A stretch of DNA of 64,000 bases from Microvirga sp. 17 mud 1-3 (GCF_003151255.1 NZ_CP029481.1:2356001-2420000), one strand, 5' to 3'; positions 25,586 to 36,762 are shown, counted from the first letter of the stretch. The notes: generated by a model from the sequence alone, not told the origin. A program made the numbers and translations.

Positions 25586-26884
25586 TTATGGATTTCTGGT
25601 GAGGACGGCAACGTAGAAGCCATCCGTGCCAGTGCGTAGAGGAGTCATTTGCCAGCCGAGCTTTGTCGGGCGCAGGACTTTTTCCAAATCCGGCATCCCG
25701 GCCCGTGCGAGGATCTCCCGCCCCGGAACGGGATGGAATTGCTCCTGGCGTTCAAGAAAGGCCGAGAGCGCCTCGTCATTCTCCTCCGGCAGGATGGAGC
25801 ATGTGATGTAGACGATGCGTCCACCAGGACGGACGAGGGCAGCGGCCCGGTCCAGCACCGCCTGCTGCTCCTTGCGGCGGACCTCCAGGCTGCCGGGTCG
25901 GAGCCGCCATTTGGCGTCCGGGTTGCGGCGCCAGGTGCCGACGCCCGTGCAGGGCGCGTCCACCAGGACGCAGTCGATCCGCCCGTCGAGATCCGTGACC
26001 GCATCGGCGCGGCCGCGCGGTGTGCGGACCTGGACGTTGCGGACGCCCGCACGGGCAAGACGCTCGTGAATGGGCGCGAGGCGGCGGGCATCGTTGTCGG
26101 TGGCGTAGATCTGGCCGTGATTGTCCATCATCGCCGCGAGCGCGAGGGTCTTGCCGCCCCCGCCGGCGCAGAGGTCGACTACTTGATCGCCGGGCTGCAC
26201 GGCGGACAGGAGGCTTGCGAGCTGCGAGCCCTCGTCCTGGATCTCGATCCAGCCCTTGAGGAATTCCGGCTCGGCCTGGATCGCCGGGCCACGGCCATCC
26301 TCGCCGGGGGCGATCCGGAGGCCTAATGGCGAAAGGGGCGTCTCGACGGCACCGAGATGCGGCAGGGCATCGTGCGCCTGCTCCCGCGAGGCCGCCTTGA
26401 GAGTATTCACCCGCAAGTCCAGCGGCGCACGGGCTGTCAGCGCCTGCATCTCGGGCACGAGATCGTCGCCGAAGAGGCGCTCCAGGGACGGTGCGATCCA
26501 GTCCGGAAAGTCTCCGGCAGCGGGTGCGGGTGCCCCGTCGAGAGTGGCGTTCGTCAGCCTTTCCCGCTCGGCCTCGGTGAGTGGTTCGGGCGCGAAGCGC
26601 TCGCCCGAGAACAGGCCCGCAATGGCCTCGACGTCGAGGCCGCGCTGGAGCCGGAGCGTTCCGAGCATGACGGCGCGGGGTGTCCCCTCGCCCATGATCC
26701 AGGCGGCGGACGCCTTCCGGCGCAGGGCGTCATAGACGAGGCTCGCGATGGCGGCCCGGTCCTTGGACCCGGCGAAGCGGTGGGACAGGCCCCAATCCTT
26801 CAGGGCATCCGCGGCCGGGCGGCGGCGGGCGTCAATGTCGGACAGAACCTCGATGGCGGCGGCGATGCGGGCTGCAGGTGTCAT
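25586..26884 (-). CDS. rsmB: 16S rRNA (cytosine-967-C5)-methyltransferase RsmB
   Basis: A 432-residue SAM-dependent RNA methyltransferase. The N-terminal NusB-like helical domain (about 1-140) is followed by the Rossmann catalytic domain: the SAM motif [19 protein letters not shown], then [18 protein letters not shown] with the releasing cysteine, and [14 protein letters not shown] with the nucleophilic cysteine (TCS). This two-cysteine arrangement is diagnostic of the RsmB/NOL1 family. It precedes guaA by 50 bases and may be cotranscribed with it. Confidence 0.94.
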   Translation of the reverse strand: MTPAARIAAAIEVLSDIDARRRPAADALKDWGLSHRFAGSKDRAAIASLVYDALRRKASAAWIMGEGTPRAVMLGTLRLQRGLDVEAIAGLFSGERFAPEPLTEAERERLTNATLDGAPAPAAGDFPDWIAPSLERLFGDDLVPEMQALTARAPLDLRVNTLKAASREQAHDALPHLGAVETPLSPLGLRIAPGEDGRGPAIQAEPEFLKGWIEIQDEGSQLASLLSAVQPGDQVVDLCAGGGGKTLALAAMMDNHGQIYATDNDARRLAPIHERLARAGVRNVQVRTPRGRADAVTDLDGRIDCVLVDAPCTGVGTWRRNPDAKWRLRPGSLEVRRKEQQAVLDRAAALVRPGGRIVYITCSILPEENDEALSAFLERQEQFHPVPGREILARAGMPDLEKVLRPTKLGWQMTPLRTGTDGFYVAVLTRNP

Positions 26885-27019
26885 AGGAATACAACACTCG
26901 ACCTTGGCCGTGGAAATGACACAATATTACCAATCTTCGATCCCGTTCCGAACCGATGCCGGAAGGGCGCGTGCACGATGCACGCGGCTTTCAACCAGGG
27001 CTTCTTGGAGCTTCTCACG

Positions 27020-27172
27020 ATGTCGATCAAGCTGACTCGCATCCTTGCCGTCGGTCTCACTCTTGCTATCGCAGCCTGCGCCACCACTCCGCCCCCGGCG
27101 GTGGACATGAACCCGCCTCCACGCAAGGCGATGGACGCGAAGACGCAGCTCGAAAGCGGCCGCAAATTCTAA
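27020..27172 (+). CDS. Small predicted lipoprotein, 50 residues
   Basis: MSIKLTRILAVGLTLAIAAC opens with a lysine/arginine n-region and a hydrophobic core ending in a lipobox (I-A-A-C, lipidated cysteine at residue 20). About 30 mature residues rich in proline follow (TTPPPAVDMNPPPRKAMD). GGAG lies nine bases before the ATG, and a clean terminator-like hairpin follows the stop. The gene lies in the gap between rsmB and a MAPEG gene. It resembles many unassigned alphaproteobacterial mini-lipoproteins; function unknown. Confidence 0.6.
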   Translation: MSIKLTRILAVGLTLAIAACATTPPPAVDMNPPPRKAMDAKTQLESGRKF

Positions 27173-27177
27173 AACGC

Positions 27178-27212
27178 GATGGCGGGACGGGTCCGGGATC
27201 CGTCCCGCCATC
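27178..27212. terminator. Bidirectional terminator-type hairpin
   Basis: A perfect 13-base stem (27178-27190 with 27200-27212, GATGGCGGGACGG and its complement) around a 9-base loop lies between the small lipoprotein gene and the convergent MAPEG gene. On the + strand it is followed by GAAAGGCTTTT; on the - strand by GCGTTTTAGAATTT. T runs on both sides suggest it serves both genes. Confidence 0.75.
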
Positions 27213-27241
27213 GAAAGGCTTTTAGGCCCTGCCCGGCCAGA

Positions 27242-27673
27242 TCACACGCCCAGTTCAGCGGCAAAGATCCGCAGGGCGAAGATGATCCACATGATGAGCA
27301 GGATCAGCACGCCGGCCACGAAGGCCATGAAGCGCCGCGGCACCCGGTTCGACGTGACGTGGATCCCCGCATGGACGAGCCGCGTCACGACGAAGAGCCA
27401 GGAGAGGATCACGAAGACCAGGTCCGCCTTCTTGGTGATCAGTGCGAGTGCCACCAGAACGTAGAACAGAACCGGGACTTCGAGCTGGTTATGGTAGGCG
27501 TTGGACACCTTGGTAACCTGATCCGGCCAGTTGCGCTCGCCGAGCGCGATGTCCCGGATCTTCACGTTGCCGGCCCGGAGAACCCCCATGCGGGAGCGCC
27601 CGGTCCAGAACAGAAGGACGAAGGTGAGCCCGACCAGGACGAAGACCGGGAGAAGGACGGCGGTGATGCTCAT
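27242..27673 (-). CDS. MAPEG family membrane protein
   Basis: A 143-residue four-span membrane protein (hydrophobic stretches near 5-25, 65-82, 84-100 and 117-138). The segment ERNWPDQVTKVSNAYHNQLEVPVLFYVLVA matches the MAPEG family core (quoted in part: SNAYHNQLEVPVLFY), which in eukaryotes handles glutathione and eicosanoid substrates. Bacterial members are mostly uncharacterised. It is on the - strand downstream of guaB, 35 bases from its stop, and ends facing the small lipoprotein gene. Confidence 0.88.
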   Translation of the reverse strand: MSITAVLLPVFVLVGLTFVLLFWTGRSRMGVLRAGNVKIRDIALGERNWPDQVTKVSNAYHNQLEVPVLFYVLVALALITKKADLVFVILSWLFVVTRLVHAGIHVTSNRVPRRFMAFVAGVLILLIMWIIFALRIFAAELGV

Positions 27674-27708
27674 GCGGAACCCTTGTCAGCCCGGTTTTCG
27701 GGCCAAGC

Positions 27709-29334
<1,626 letters not shown>

Positions 29335-29373
29335 CTAGGCAAGCGGCCCACTTGCGGGTAATTGCCAAAGGTC

Positions 29374-30807
29374 ATGCGCCAATCCCGCCTCCTGCCTCTC
29401 ATCATCGCGACAGCGCTTTTCATGGAGAACACGGACTCGACCGTGATCGCCACCTCGCTGCCCATGATTGCGCAGGATATCGGCGAGGATCCCATCGCGC
29501 TCAAGCTGGCGCTCACCTCCTATCTGGTAGGGCTTGCGATCTTCATCCCGATCTCGGGCTGGATGGCCGACCGGTTCGGCTCCAAGACGATCTTCCGGGC
29601 CGCCATCGCGGTCTTCATGGCCGGCTCCCTGGCCTGCGCCGCGGCCGGATCGCTCGGCGGCTTCGTCCTCGCCCGCTTCATTCAGGGCATGGGCGGCGCC
29701 ATGATGGTGCCGGTCGGGCGCCTCGTCCTCTTGCGCAGCGTACCGCGCAACGAGGTGGTCCAGGCCCTCGCGACCTTGACCATTCCGGCCCTGATTGGGC
29801 CCATCGCCGGACCTCCCTTAGGCGGCTTCATCACCACCTACTTCGACTGGCGCTGGATCTTTTTCATCAACATCCCCATCGGCATCCTCGGCATCGTGCT
29901 GGCAACGATCTTCGTCCCCGAGATCAAGGAAGAGGAGACGCCGCCCTTCGATTTCGTCGGCTTTCTCCTGGCCGGAGCGGGATTCGCCCTTCTGATGCTC
30001 GGCTTCGCGTCGGGCGGGCGCCACCTGATCCCGCCCTCCGTCTCGCTGGCCTGCGCGCTGATCGGGGCCTTGGGCATCCTCCTCTTCATCCGCCATGCCC
30101 GGCGCACGCCCCATCCGGTCCTCCGGCTCGACCTCTTCAAGATCAAGACCTTCCGGGCAAGCGTGACGGGCGGCTCCCTGTTCCGGGTCGGCGTCGGGGC
30201 CATTCCGTTTCTCCTGCCTTTGATGCTCCAGGTCGGATTCGGCCTCTCGCCGCTTGCGTCCGGCTCGCTCACCTTCATCGCGGCCGTGGGCGCCCTGTTC
30301 ATGAAGACCATGGCGAAGCGCATCCTCGAACAGGTCGGGTTTAAGCGCCTCCTGACCATCAATGCGGTCATTGGTGGAGCCTTCATCGCGACCAACGGGT
30401 TCTTCACCCCCTCGACACCCCATTGGCTGATCATGATCATCCTGTTCATCGGCGGATGCTTCCGGTCGCTCCAGTTCACGAGCATCAATGCCCTCGCGTT
30501 CGCGGACATTTCGAACCGGGACATGAGCTACGCCACCAGCCTGTCGAGCGTCTCGCAGCAGCTCGCCCTCAGCATGGGCGTGGCGCTGGGCGCCTTCGCG
30601 CTCGAGGCTGCCTCGGAATTCCACGGGTCGTCCACCATCGTGGCGCATGATTTCGGACCGGCCTTCTGGATCGTGGCCGGGGTGGCCACGCTTTCGACCT
30701 TCGCGTTCATGCGCCTGCCGCACGATGCGGGGGCCGAGATGTCCGGTCACAAATCTTTGAAGCTCCAGCCGGCGACCGGCCTGGGCGACGGCACCCGGGC
30801 GCCTTAA
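29374..30807 (+). CDS. MFS transporter, DHA2 (EmrB/QacA-like) family
   Basis: A 477-residue multi-span inner-membrane transporter, starting at ATG 29374 (MRQSRLLPLIIATALFMENT). Family motifs visible are DSTVIATSLPMIAQDI in helix 1, GWMADRFGSKTIF (motif A between helices 2 and 3), and IPALIGPIAGPPLGGFI (motif C, antiporter signature) near residue 150. DHA2 members export drugs or small metabolites in exchange for protons. It is divergent from guaB. No regulator or membrane-fusion partner lies next to it, so the substrate is open. Confidence 0.92.
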   Translation: MRQSRLLPLIIATALFMENTDSTVIATSLPMIAQDIGEDPIALKLALTSYLVGLAIFIPISGWMADRFGSKTIFRAAIAVFMAGSLACAAAGSLGGFVLARFIQGMGGAMMVPVGRLVLLRSVPRNEVVQALATLTIPALIGPIAGPPLGGFITTYFDWRWIFFINIPIGILGIVLATIFVPEIKEEETPPFDFVGFLLAGAGFALLMLGFASGGRHLIPPSVSLACALIGALGILLFIRHARRTPHPVLRLDLFKIKTFRASVTGGSLFRVGVGAIPFLLPLMLQVGFGLSPLASGSLTFIAAVGALFMKTMAKRILEQVGFKRLLTINAVIGGAFIATNGFFTPSTPHWLIMIILFIGGCFRSLQFTSINALAFADISNRDMSYATSLSSVSQQLALSMGVALGAFALEAASEFHGSSTIVAHDFGPAFWIVAGVATLSTFAFMRLPHDAGAEMSGHKSLKLQPATGLGDGTRAP

Positions 30808-30840
30808 TATTCCCATTCGTTCGGGAACCGGAGGGCCGCC

Positions 30841-31698
30841 ATGGACCAGCGCATCATCGATCTCTACGACCACTTCACCCATGGCGGCATGAACCGCCGC
30901 GCCTTCCTCGACAAGCTGACGAGCCTTGCCGGAAGCGCCGCGGCAGCCGCTGCCCTCCTGCCCATCCTGCAGAACGACTACGCCAGGGCAGACACGGTAG
31001 ACGAGAAGGACCCGCGCATCGCCGCCACGACTGTCGACATTCCCGGCGTTCAGGGGCTCAAAGGCTACCTCGTCCGTCCGAAATCCGCCGGCGGCAAACT
31101 CCCGACCGTCCTCGTGATCCACGAGAACCGGGGCCTCAACCCGCATATCAAGGATGTCACGCGCCGGGTGGCGACCGAAGGCTTCATTGCGCTCGGCCTC
31201 GATTACCTGTCGCCCATGGGCGGCACGCCGGCTGATGAAGACAAGGGCCGGGAGATGATCGGCCAGCTCAAGCAGCCGGACGTGATCGCCGCCGGCAAGG
31301 CGGCCGTGGCCTATCTGAAGGCCCTGCCCGACGGCAACGGCAAGGTCGGCGCGGTCGGCTTCTGCTGGGGCGGTGGCGCAGTCAACAACCTCGCGGTGGC
31401 GGATCCGGACCTTTCCGCCGGTGTCGCCTATTACGGCGCCCAGCCGAAGGCCGAGGACGTGCCGAAGATCAAGGCTGCTCTCCTGCTCCATTACGCGGGG
31501 CTCGACGAGCGCATCAACGCGGGCATCCCGGCCTATGAAGCGGCCCTCAAGCACGCCGGCAAGACCTACGAGCTCTATGTCTACGAAGGCGCGAACCACG
31601 CCTTCAACAACGACACCAACGAAGCCCGCTACGACAAGGCAGCAGCCGACCTCGCCTGGAACCGCACGGTGGCCTTCCTGAAGAAGCACCTCGGCTGA
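30841..31698 (+). CDS. Dienelactone hydrolase family protein with Tat-type signal
   Basis: A 285-residue alpha/beta hydrolase. The catalytic triad of the dienelactone hydrolase family is visible as C175 in AVGFCWGGG, D222 in HYAGLDERIN and H253 in EGANHAFNN. The N-terminus is unusual: HGGMNRRAFLDKLTSLAGSA, a twin-arginine-like motif followed by an alanine-rich hydrophobic segment to about residue 50, so export through Tat is likely. GGAGGG precedes the ATG. Classical family members open dienelactones in chloroaromatic degradation; the substrate of this exported type is unknown. Confidence 0.9.
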   Translation: MDQRIIDLYDHFTHGGMNRRAFLDKLTSLAGSAAAAAALLPILQNDYARADTVDEKDPRIAATTVDIPGVQGLKGYLVRPKSAGGKLPTVLVIHENRGLNPHIKDVTRRVATEGFIALGLDYLSPMGGTPADEDKGREMIGQLKQPDVIAAGKAAVAYLKALPDGNGKVGAVGFCWGGGAVNNLAVADPDLSAGVAYYGAQPKAEDVPKIKAALLLHYAGLDERINAGIPAYEAALKHAGKTYELYVYEGANHAFNNDTNEARYDKAAADLAWNRTVAFLKKHLG

Positions 31699-31774
31699 GA
31701 GTTGCCCGCGTCGCTTCGAGGGAGAGGCGACGGTGAATGTCTTCAGCATAGCTGGGGCGCTGCGTGACCTGGTT

Positions 31775-31824
31775 CCCTCTCCACAAGTGGGAGGAGAGTA
31801 GGTCGGCGCTTTCTGACGAACACC
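31775..31824. repeat. Copy of a dispersed GC-rich palindromic repeat
   Basis: The stretch from the CTCTCCACAAGTGGGAGGAG palindrome through GGTCGGCGCTTTCTGACGAA is closely matched at 57494-57543, with about four in five bases identical over some 48 positions. It sits between the dienelactone hydrolase gene and the convergent sugar dehydrogenase. It belongs to the short non-coding palindromic elements common in Hyphomicrobiales chromosomes. Confidence 0.6.
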
Positions 31825-31829
31825 CAAGG

Positions 31830-32777
31830 TCAGTGGGGAGGATTGTCCTCGAAAGCCTCAACCTGGATGCGGCGGCCGAGCATGAAGGCGTCGGCGACGA
31901 GGCGGAAGGGAGCGTCGTCCACCTCCGACCGTCCCTCGGCCAGCAGGGTCTCGAAGCGGCGGTATATGGCCGGGTATTCTTCGGATTCTTCCTCCACCAC
32001 GAGGGAGCCGTCGATCTCCAGGCGGCTGCCGCCATGGGAGAGCTTGAGCAGAGGCCCGCCGACGCAATCGACCTCGATATCCCAGGTCTGCGGCCCGGTC
32101 TGCCGCCAGTCGAACACGGCCTGCAGATCCGTGTCCTCCGGGCCGGTCGACAGGCGCAGGTCTGCCGCGATGGGCGCATCCCGGTTGGCCGGGAACGCGA
32201 GGTCCGCCTGCCGGATGAAGACGGGCGTCGGCATGATCTTGGTCACGATAGACAGGGCGTTGATGCCCGGATCGAACACGCCGAATCCGCCCGCCTCCCA
32301 GATCCATTGCTGGCCGGGATGCCAGTGCCGCACGTCCTCTTTCCAGGTGACGAGGAGGCGCCGGACCGTGCGCCCTGCCAAGGCGTCGCGGGCTACGTCC
32401 ACGCCCCGGTTATACTGGGCGTGCCATGTGGTGAAGACGACCTTGCGCATTTCGTTCGCAAGTCGGCGAAGATCCTCGAGTTCGCTCAACGTGGCAGCAG
32501 GGGGCTTTTCGAGGAGGACATGTTTTCCGGCTTCCAACGCATCCCGCGCGATGAGGTGGCGCACCTGTGGAGGTGTGCAGATCGCGACCGCGTCGAGGTC
32601 CGTCACCTCACGAAGCATCTCCCGGTAATCCGTGAAGGTGTGCCGTGCCTCGTCCGGCTTGAGGCCGCGCTGGCTGGCCACGGCGGTGAGCTCGAGGTTC
32701 GGATTGGCGCGGATGGCCGGCAGGTGCTGATCCTGCGCGATCTTGCCGAAGCCGATGATGCCGATCCTGTGAACCAT
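31830..32777 (-). CDS. Gfo/Idh/MocA oxidoreductase, D-galactose/L-arabinose 1-dehydrogenase-like
   Basis: A 315-residue NAD(P)-dependent oxidoreductase starting at ATG 32777 (AGGAGGG upstream). The N-terminal Rossmann motif IGIIGFGKIAQDQHLPAI and the family's EKPPA motif (GKHVLLEKPPAATL) are present. QQWIWEAGGFGVFDPGINAL closely resembles the Azospirillum L-arabinose and rhizobial D-galactose 1-dehydrogenases as I recall them, suggesting oxidation of an aldose to its lactone. No other sugar pathway genes are adjacent. Last gene of a - strand run after rlmE. Confidence 0.82.
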   Translation of the reverse strand: MVHRIGIIGFGKIAQDQHLPAIRANPNLELTAVASQRGLKPDEARHTFTDYREMLREVTDLDAVAICTPPQVRHLIARDALEAGKHVLLEKPPAATLSELEDLRRLANEMRKVVFTTWHAQYNRGVDVARDALAGRTVRRLLVTWKEDVRHWHPGQQWIWEAGGFGVFDPGINALSIVTKIMPTPVFIRQADLAFPANRDAPIAADLRLSTGPEDTDLQAVFDWRQTGPQTWDIEVDCVGGPLLKLSHGGSRLEIDGSLVVEEESEEYPAIYRRFETLLAEGRSEVDDAPFRLVADAFMLGRRIQVEAFEDNPPH

Positions 32778-32820
32778 GCCCTGCCCTCCTGCCCTTCGTG
32801 GCCGGCCCGAAAATGGTGCT

Positions 32821-33540
32821 TCAGGACAAAGGCGACCTGTCAGCACCGCCCCGGAAACCGGTGGCCATCACATAGAGTTCCGACGAGTCGGCGCGGCTCG
32901 CCGCCGGCTTCACGTGCCGAACCGTGGCGAAATCGCGCTTGAGATCGGCGAGAAGCTGGCTCTCGGTGCCGCCCTGGAAGACCTTGGCGATGAACACGCC
33001 GCCCGGTGCCATGATCTCCCGCGCAAACGCGATAGCGGCCTCCGCAAGCCCCATGATGCGCAGGTGATCCGTCTTTTTGTGGCCAGTCGTGTTGGCGGCC
33101 ATGTCAGACATGACGATGTCGGCCGGCCCGCCGAGCATCTCAATGAGCTTGTCGGGTGCGGACTCGTCCAGGAAGTCGAGCTGCACGAACTCTACCCCCG
33201 GCATCGGGTCGATGGGCAGGAGGTCGATTCCCACGACCCGGCCCTTCTCGCCCACCTTGCGGGCCGCGATCTGCGACCAGCCGCCGGGCGCGGCGCCGAG
33301 ATCGACCACCCGCTGACCGGATTTCAGGATGTGGTACTTCTCGTCGATCTCCAGGAGCTTGTAAGCCGCCCGCGAGCGGTAACCCTCGCGCTTCGCCCGC
33401 GCCACATATGGGTCGTTCAGCTGCCGCTCGAGCCACTTCTGGGACGAGAGCGAGCGCTTGTTGGCAGTCTTCACGCGCTGCTTGAGGGTGCGCGACCCTG
33501 CTCCGGACTTTGGAGTACTCACCGACGGTTCTCCCGCCAT
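32821..33540 (-). CDS. rlmE: 23S rRNA (uridine-2552-2'-O)-methyltransferase RlmE (FtsJ/RrmJ)
   Basis: A 239-residue SAM-dependent methyltransferase. After a basic N-terminal extension of about 35 residues comes the FtsJ domain: the catalytic lysine in [15 protein letters not shown] motif [15 protein letters not shown], the aspartate in [13 protein letters not shown], and the second catalytic lysine in [12 protein letters not shown]. It methylates U2552 in the ribosomal A loop during late 50S assembly. The start overlaps the end of the Ppx/GppA gene by 22 bases, suggesting coupled expression, an arrangement seen in other Rhizobiales. Confidence 0.95.
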   Translation of the reverse strand: MAGEPSVSTPKSGAGSRTLKQRVKTANKRSLSSQKWLERQLNDPYVARAKREGYRSRAAYKLLEIDEKYHILKSGQRVVDLGAAPGGWSQIAARKVGEKGRVVGIDLLPIDPMPGVEFVQLDFLDESAPDKLIEMLGGPADIVMSDMAANTTGHKKTDHLRIMGLAEAAIAFAREIMAPGGVFIAKVFQGGTESQLLADLKRDFATVRHVKPAASRADSSELYVMATGFRGGADRSPLS

Positions 33541-34703
33541 ACGCTGTCTTCACGCATCATGTTCATCAAAATTCCTTCGCGCAGCCCTCGGTCGGCGATG
33601 CGCAGGCGGTCCGAGGGAAAAGCCCGCCGGATCGCCTCCAGGATGGCGCAGCCCGCAAGGACGAGATCCGCCCTGTCGCGGCCGACGCAAGGATTGGCGG
33701 CGCGCTCCTGGAAATCGGATCCGAGCAGGCCCTCAATGACCGCCGTGATGTCCCGGTTCCGCATCCACATACCATCCACCCGCCGCCGGTCATAGCGGGG
33801 AAGGCCGAGATGGATGCCGCCGACGGTTGTGACCGTGCCGGACGTGCCGAGCAGGTGAAAATTCGGCGCCCTCCCGGCCTCCGCCGCCACCAGCGCAAAG
33901 TCGAGCAGGAGTTCGGTAACCTCCTCGACCATGGCCTCGAAGCTCTCGGGCGTCACGTCGATGCCCCCGTGACGTTCAGCCAGGGTCACGACGCCCACAG
34001 GCAACGAATCCCAGGCGCGGATGCGCTTGCAGGGATCGGCGAACATATGCGGTGCCTGCCCGTCGAGCCAGGCGATCTCGGTCGAGCCGCCACCGATATC
34101 GAAGACAATGACGGATTCGGCCCTCGGATCGACCAGGGAGGCACAGCCCGTGACGGCAAGATACGCCTCGGTCTTCCGGTCAACGATTTCGAGTTCCAAA
34201 TCCAGGTCGGCGCGCACCCGCTCCACGAAAGCGAGACCGTTGGTCGCAAGACGGCACGCCTCCGTGGCTACGAGACGGGCACGCCTCACGCCTTTTGCGG
34301 CCATCTTGTCACGGCAGATGCGCAGGGCGTCGAGCGTCCGCTCGATCGCGTCCTCGCTCAGGTGATTGCCGAATCCCAGACCCTCGCCGAGACGCACGAT
34401 CCGCGAGAACGCGTCCACGACCCGAAACCCGGAATGAGCGGGCTCGGCGATGAGCAGCCGGCAATTGTTGGTGCCGAGATCCAGGGCCGCATAGCTGCGC
34501 GCGGAACGACGGCGTCCATTCCGCCGCCCCGCGACCCCAAGCGGACGATCCCCGCGCCACGGCACATCCTTCACGCGGTCCGCGAGCGGATTCGGTCTGT
34601 CCCCCTCTGCCTCGGCGATCGCATCGTATTTAACGGTCAAAACTACATCCCCGGCATCGAACGGATGCCTGTTTGGCCCGAAGAGTAACAACCCCTTTGA
34701 CAC
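33519..34703 (-). CDS. Ppx/GppA family phosphatase (exopolyphosphatase-like)
   Basis: A 394-residue ASKHA-fold phosphatase. The first phosphate loop is [16 protein letters not shown] near residue 70 and the second is [16 protein letters not shown] near 195; the conserved glutamate lies in LVATEACR. Family members hydrolyse inorganic polyphosphate or pppGpp. The N-terminal 65 residues are basic and poorly conserved. GTG 34703 is the furthest upstream start, but translation may begin later, so the start is uncertain. It overlaps rlmE by 22 bases. Confidence 0.9.
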   Translation of the reverse strand: MSKGLLLFGPNRHPFDAGDVVLTVKYDAIAEAEGDRPNPLADRVKDVPWRGDRPLGVAGRRNGRRRSARSYAALDLGTNNCRLLIAEPAHSGFRVVDAFSRIVRLGEGLGFGNHLSEDAIERTLDALRICRDKMAAKGVRRARLVATEACRLATNGLAFVERVRADLDLELEIVDRKTEAYLAVTGCASLVDPRAESVIVFDIGGGSTEIAWLDGQAPHMFADPCKRIRAWDSLPVGVVTLAERHGGIDVTPESFEAMVEEVTELLLDFALVAAEAGRAPNFHLLGTSGTVTTVGGIHLGLPRYDRRRVDGMWMRNRDITAVIEGLLGSDFQERAANPCVGRDRADLVLAGCAILEAIRRAFPSDRLRIADRGLREGILMNMMREDSVWRENRR

Positions 34704-34750
34704 TCTGCCAAGGGTCGGGGATGCGTTTTGGACGGCGCAGAGGGAGAGTC

Positions 34751-35935
34751 TCAGACGGACAATCCGCGGAAGCGGTCGGTCAGATCGGTGAGAATATCAG
34801 CGCCCACATTGGCGAAGGCGACGCGCAGGTGCCCCTCCTGCCCCGGTCCGAAATAGCTTCCCGGCAGGCACAGGACGCCGCGCTCCGTGGCGAGCTTTTC
34901 GGCGACGGCTTGGGAGGATACGCCCGCAAAGGGGTGTCGAAGATAGGCGAAATAGGCGCCGACCGATTCGATCTTCCACTCGGGCAGCGGCTCCAGGGCG
35001 CGATGGAACGTGGCCGCACGCACGTTGATCTCGGCCCGGTTGGCCTCGCGCCAGTCCCGCAGAGCGTCGATGGCCCAGGGCAAAGCCGCCTGCGCGGTGC
35101 GCGGTGCGCAGATCTGGATGCAGTCGAGGATCTTCCCCAATTGCTCGATCAGCCCCGCATCCGCCACGACGGCGCCCATGCGGTGGCCGGGAATCGCATA
35201 GGATTTGGAGAACGAGTAGAGCTGGATCACGGTCGGGCGCCAGTTGGGTGTCGCGAACAGACCGTGGGCGCGGTTGATGCCGGCTGGCAGGAAATCCCGA
35301 TAAGTCTCGTCGATAACGAGATAAATCCCGCGCCGACGGCACAGGTCCGCGAAGGCTTCGATCACGTGAGCCGGATAGACGGCGCCAGTCGGGTTGTTGG
35401 GCGTGACGAGGACGAGGGCCTTCACCTTGTCGTCGATCAGGGCCTCGGCATCCTCGACCCGCGGCACGAATCCCGCCTCCGGCCGACATGGGAGGGGCTT
35501 GGCCTCGATTCCCAGCATGTCGAGGCTCATCTGGTGGTTGAAGTACCAGGGAGTGGGCAGCAGCACTGCGTCACCCTGGCGGGCGAGGAGCATCATGACG
35601 GCGAAGAAGGCCATGTTGCAACCGGCCGTGATGGCCGTGTCGGCAGGCGCAATCGGCCCTTCGTAGATCCGCGACAGCTCGGCCGCATAGGCCTCCCGCG
35701 GGCCGGAATCGCCGTCGATGGGCCCATATTGCGCACCGGCCGGGGAGCCTGCCGAGGCGGCAAGGCGCTCCAGCATCCCCGGATGCGGCGCATTCCCGGG
35801 CACGGCCTGGGACAGGTTGATGAGCGGGCCGCGGGACCCGTCATAGCGCTTTGTCCAGGCCTGCGCCTCCGGGATCGGAGGGCTCCCGACATCCGCGATC
35901 AGGGGATTGATGGGGTTCAGGGCGGCGCTGGCCAT
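34751..35935 (-). CDS. Class I/II aminotransferase
   Basis: A 394-residue fold-type I PLP enzyme. Visible features: the cofactor-binding TAGCNMAFFAVMMLLA, the substrate loop VTPNNPTGAVY, the PLP aspartate in IYLVIDETYRDF, the Schiff-base lysine in YSFSKSYAIPGHRMG near residue 245, and the carboxylate-binding arginine in GHLRVAFANV near 375. This is the aspartate/aromatic aminotransferase family; the exact amino donor is not determinable. It lies 48 bases upstream of the Ppx/GppA gene on the same strand and downstream of the efp terminator, so it probably has its own promoter. Confidence 0.92.
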   Translation of the reverse strand: MASAALNPINPLIADVGSPPIPEAQAWTKRYDGSRGPLINLSQAVPGNAPHPGMLERLAASAGSPAGAQYGPIDGDSGPREAYAAELSRIYEGPIAPADTAITAGCNMAFFAVMMLLARQGDAVLLPTPWYFNHQMSLDMLGIEAKPLPCRPEAGFVPRVEDAEALIDDKVKALVLVTPNNPTGAVYPAHVIEAFADLCRRRGIYLVIDETYRDFLPAGINRAHGLFATPNWRPTVIQLYSFSKSYAIPGHRMGAVVADAGLIEQLGKILDCIQICAPRTAQAALPWAIDALRDWREANRAEINVRAATFHRALEPLPEWKIESVGAYFAYLRHPFAGVSSQAVAEKLATERGVLCLPGSYFGPGQEGHLRVAFANVGADILTDLTDRFRGLSV

Positions 35936-35954
35936 GGGAACGATTCACCTTGGA

Positions 35955-36004
35955 ATAAAAAAGGATGGGCTTCCGGCGAAAATTCACCGAAAAAGCCCAT
36001 CCTT
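35955..36004 (-). terminator. Intrinsic terminator of efp
   Basis: AAGGATGGGCTT (35961-35972) pairs perfectly with AAGCCCATCCTT (35993-36004), leaving a 20-base loop. On the - strand the stem is followed by TTTTTTATT, a good uridine tract. It lies 46 bases after the efp stop and separates efp from the downstream aminotransferase. Confidence 0.85.
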
Positions 36005-36049
36005 CAAGAAAGGATTCCCGGCGAAACGCCAGGAGGACGCAAAGCCGGC

Positions 36050-36616
36050 TTAGTCCTTCGCGCGCTCTACGTAGGAGCCGTCCTCGGTCATGATGACCAC
36101 GCGGGTGCCAGCCTGGATATGGGGCGGCACCATGGTGCGCACGCCGTTCGACAGCATGGCGGGCTTGTAGGACGAGGAGGCAGTCTGGCCCTTCACGACC
36201 GGCTCGGTCTCGGTGATCTCGAGGGTAACGCGGGCCGGCAGCTCGATGGCGATCGGAACGCCGTTATGGGTCGAGAGCATCACGGCCATGCCTTCCTGGA
36301 GGTAGGGCTTCTGGTCGCCGATGATGTCCTCCGGAACGGCCACTTGGTCGTAGGTCTCCGGGTTCATGAAGTGGAAGCCCTCGCCGTCCTCGTACAGGAA
36401 GGTGTGCTCGCGATCCTCCACGAAGGCCCGCTCGACCTGCTCAGTGGTGCGGTAGCGCTCGGAGACCTTCACGCCGTCGGAAATCCGGCGCATGTCGAGC
36501 TGGGTCACCGGGGTGCCCTTGCCGGGATGGATGTTCTGGGCGGTAAGGACCACATAGAGCCGGCCGTCGATGTCGACGACGTTGCCTTTGCGGAGCGTTG
36601 AGGCAATGACCTTCAC
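36050..36616 (-). CDS. efp: Translation elongation factor P
   Basis: A 188-residue three-domain factor that rescues ribosomes stalled at polyproline. GTG 36616 gives the expected N-terminus ([20 protein letters not shown]) with AAGGAAAG upstream; the frame runs further but is unconserved. The modifiable lysine is K33 in [12 protein letters not shown], at the tip of domain I. The C-terminus ends with [10 protein letters not shown]. The modification enzymes EpmA and EpmB are encoded divergently only 147 bases away, so this EF-P is probably beta-lysylated. Confidence 0.97.
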   Translation of the reverse strand: MKVIASTLRKGNVVDIDGRLYVVLTAQNIHPGKGTPVTQLDMRRISDGVKVSERYRTTEQVERAFVEDREHTFLYEDGEGFHFMNPETYDQVAVPEDIIGDQKPYLQEGMAVMLSTHNGVPIAIELPARVTLEITETEPVVKGQTASSSYKPAMLSNGVRTMVPPHIQAGTRVVIMTEDGSYVERAKD

Positions 36617-36762
36617 GGGAAGCTTTCCTTGTGACAGATAGGCGCGTCCCGAGGCCGGCAATCCAGCCCCCGAGGGACGCTCGAAAATGTTATTCGGTGC
36701 CGCAACTAGCCTATCTTCGCGAAAATCGCCAGCCTGACCGCACAACCCCCTGAGACAAACCC

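Noticed and set aside
30811..30845. GGAAC ahead of the dienelactone hydrolase gene as an EcfG promoter
   Set aside because: No CGTT at 16-17 bases downstream, and the site overlaps the ribosome-binding region.
29818..31827. 669-codon - strand open frame over the MFS and dienelactone hydrolase genes
   Set aside because: Highly charged, low-complexity translation crossing two confident + strand genes and a non-coding repeat.
32821..32846. Start of the sugar dehydrogenase at 32846, overlapping rlmE
   Set aside because: ATG 32777 has AGGAGGG directly upstream and gives the normal Rossmann N-terminus; the longer form adds an unconserved 23 residues.
34673..36601. 642-codon + strand open frame over the aminotransferase and efp genes
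   Set aside because: Shadow frame spanning two recognised - strand genes and their terminator.
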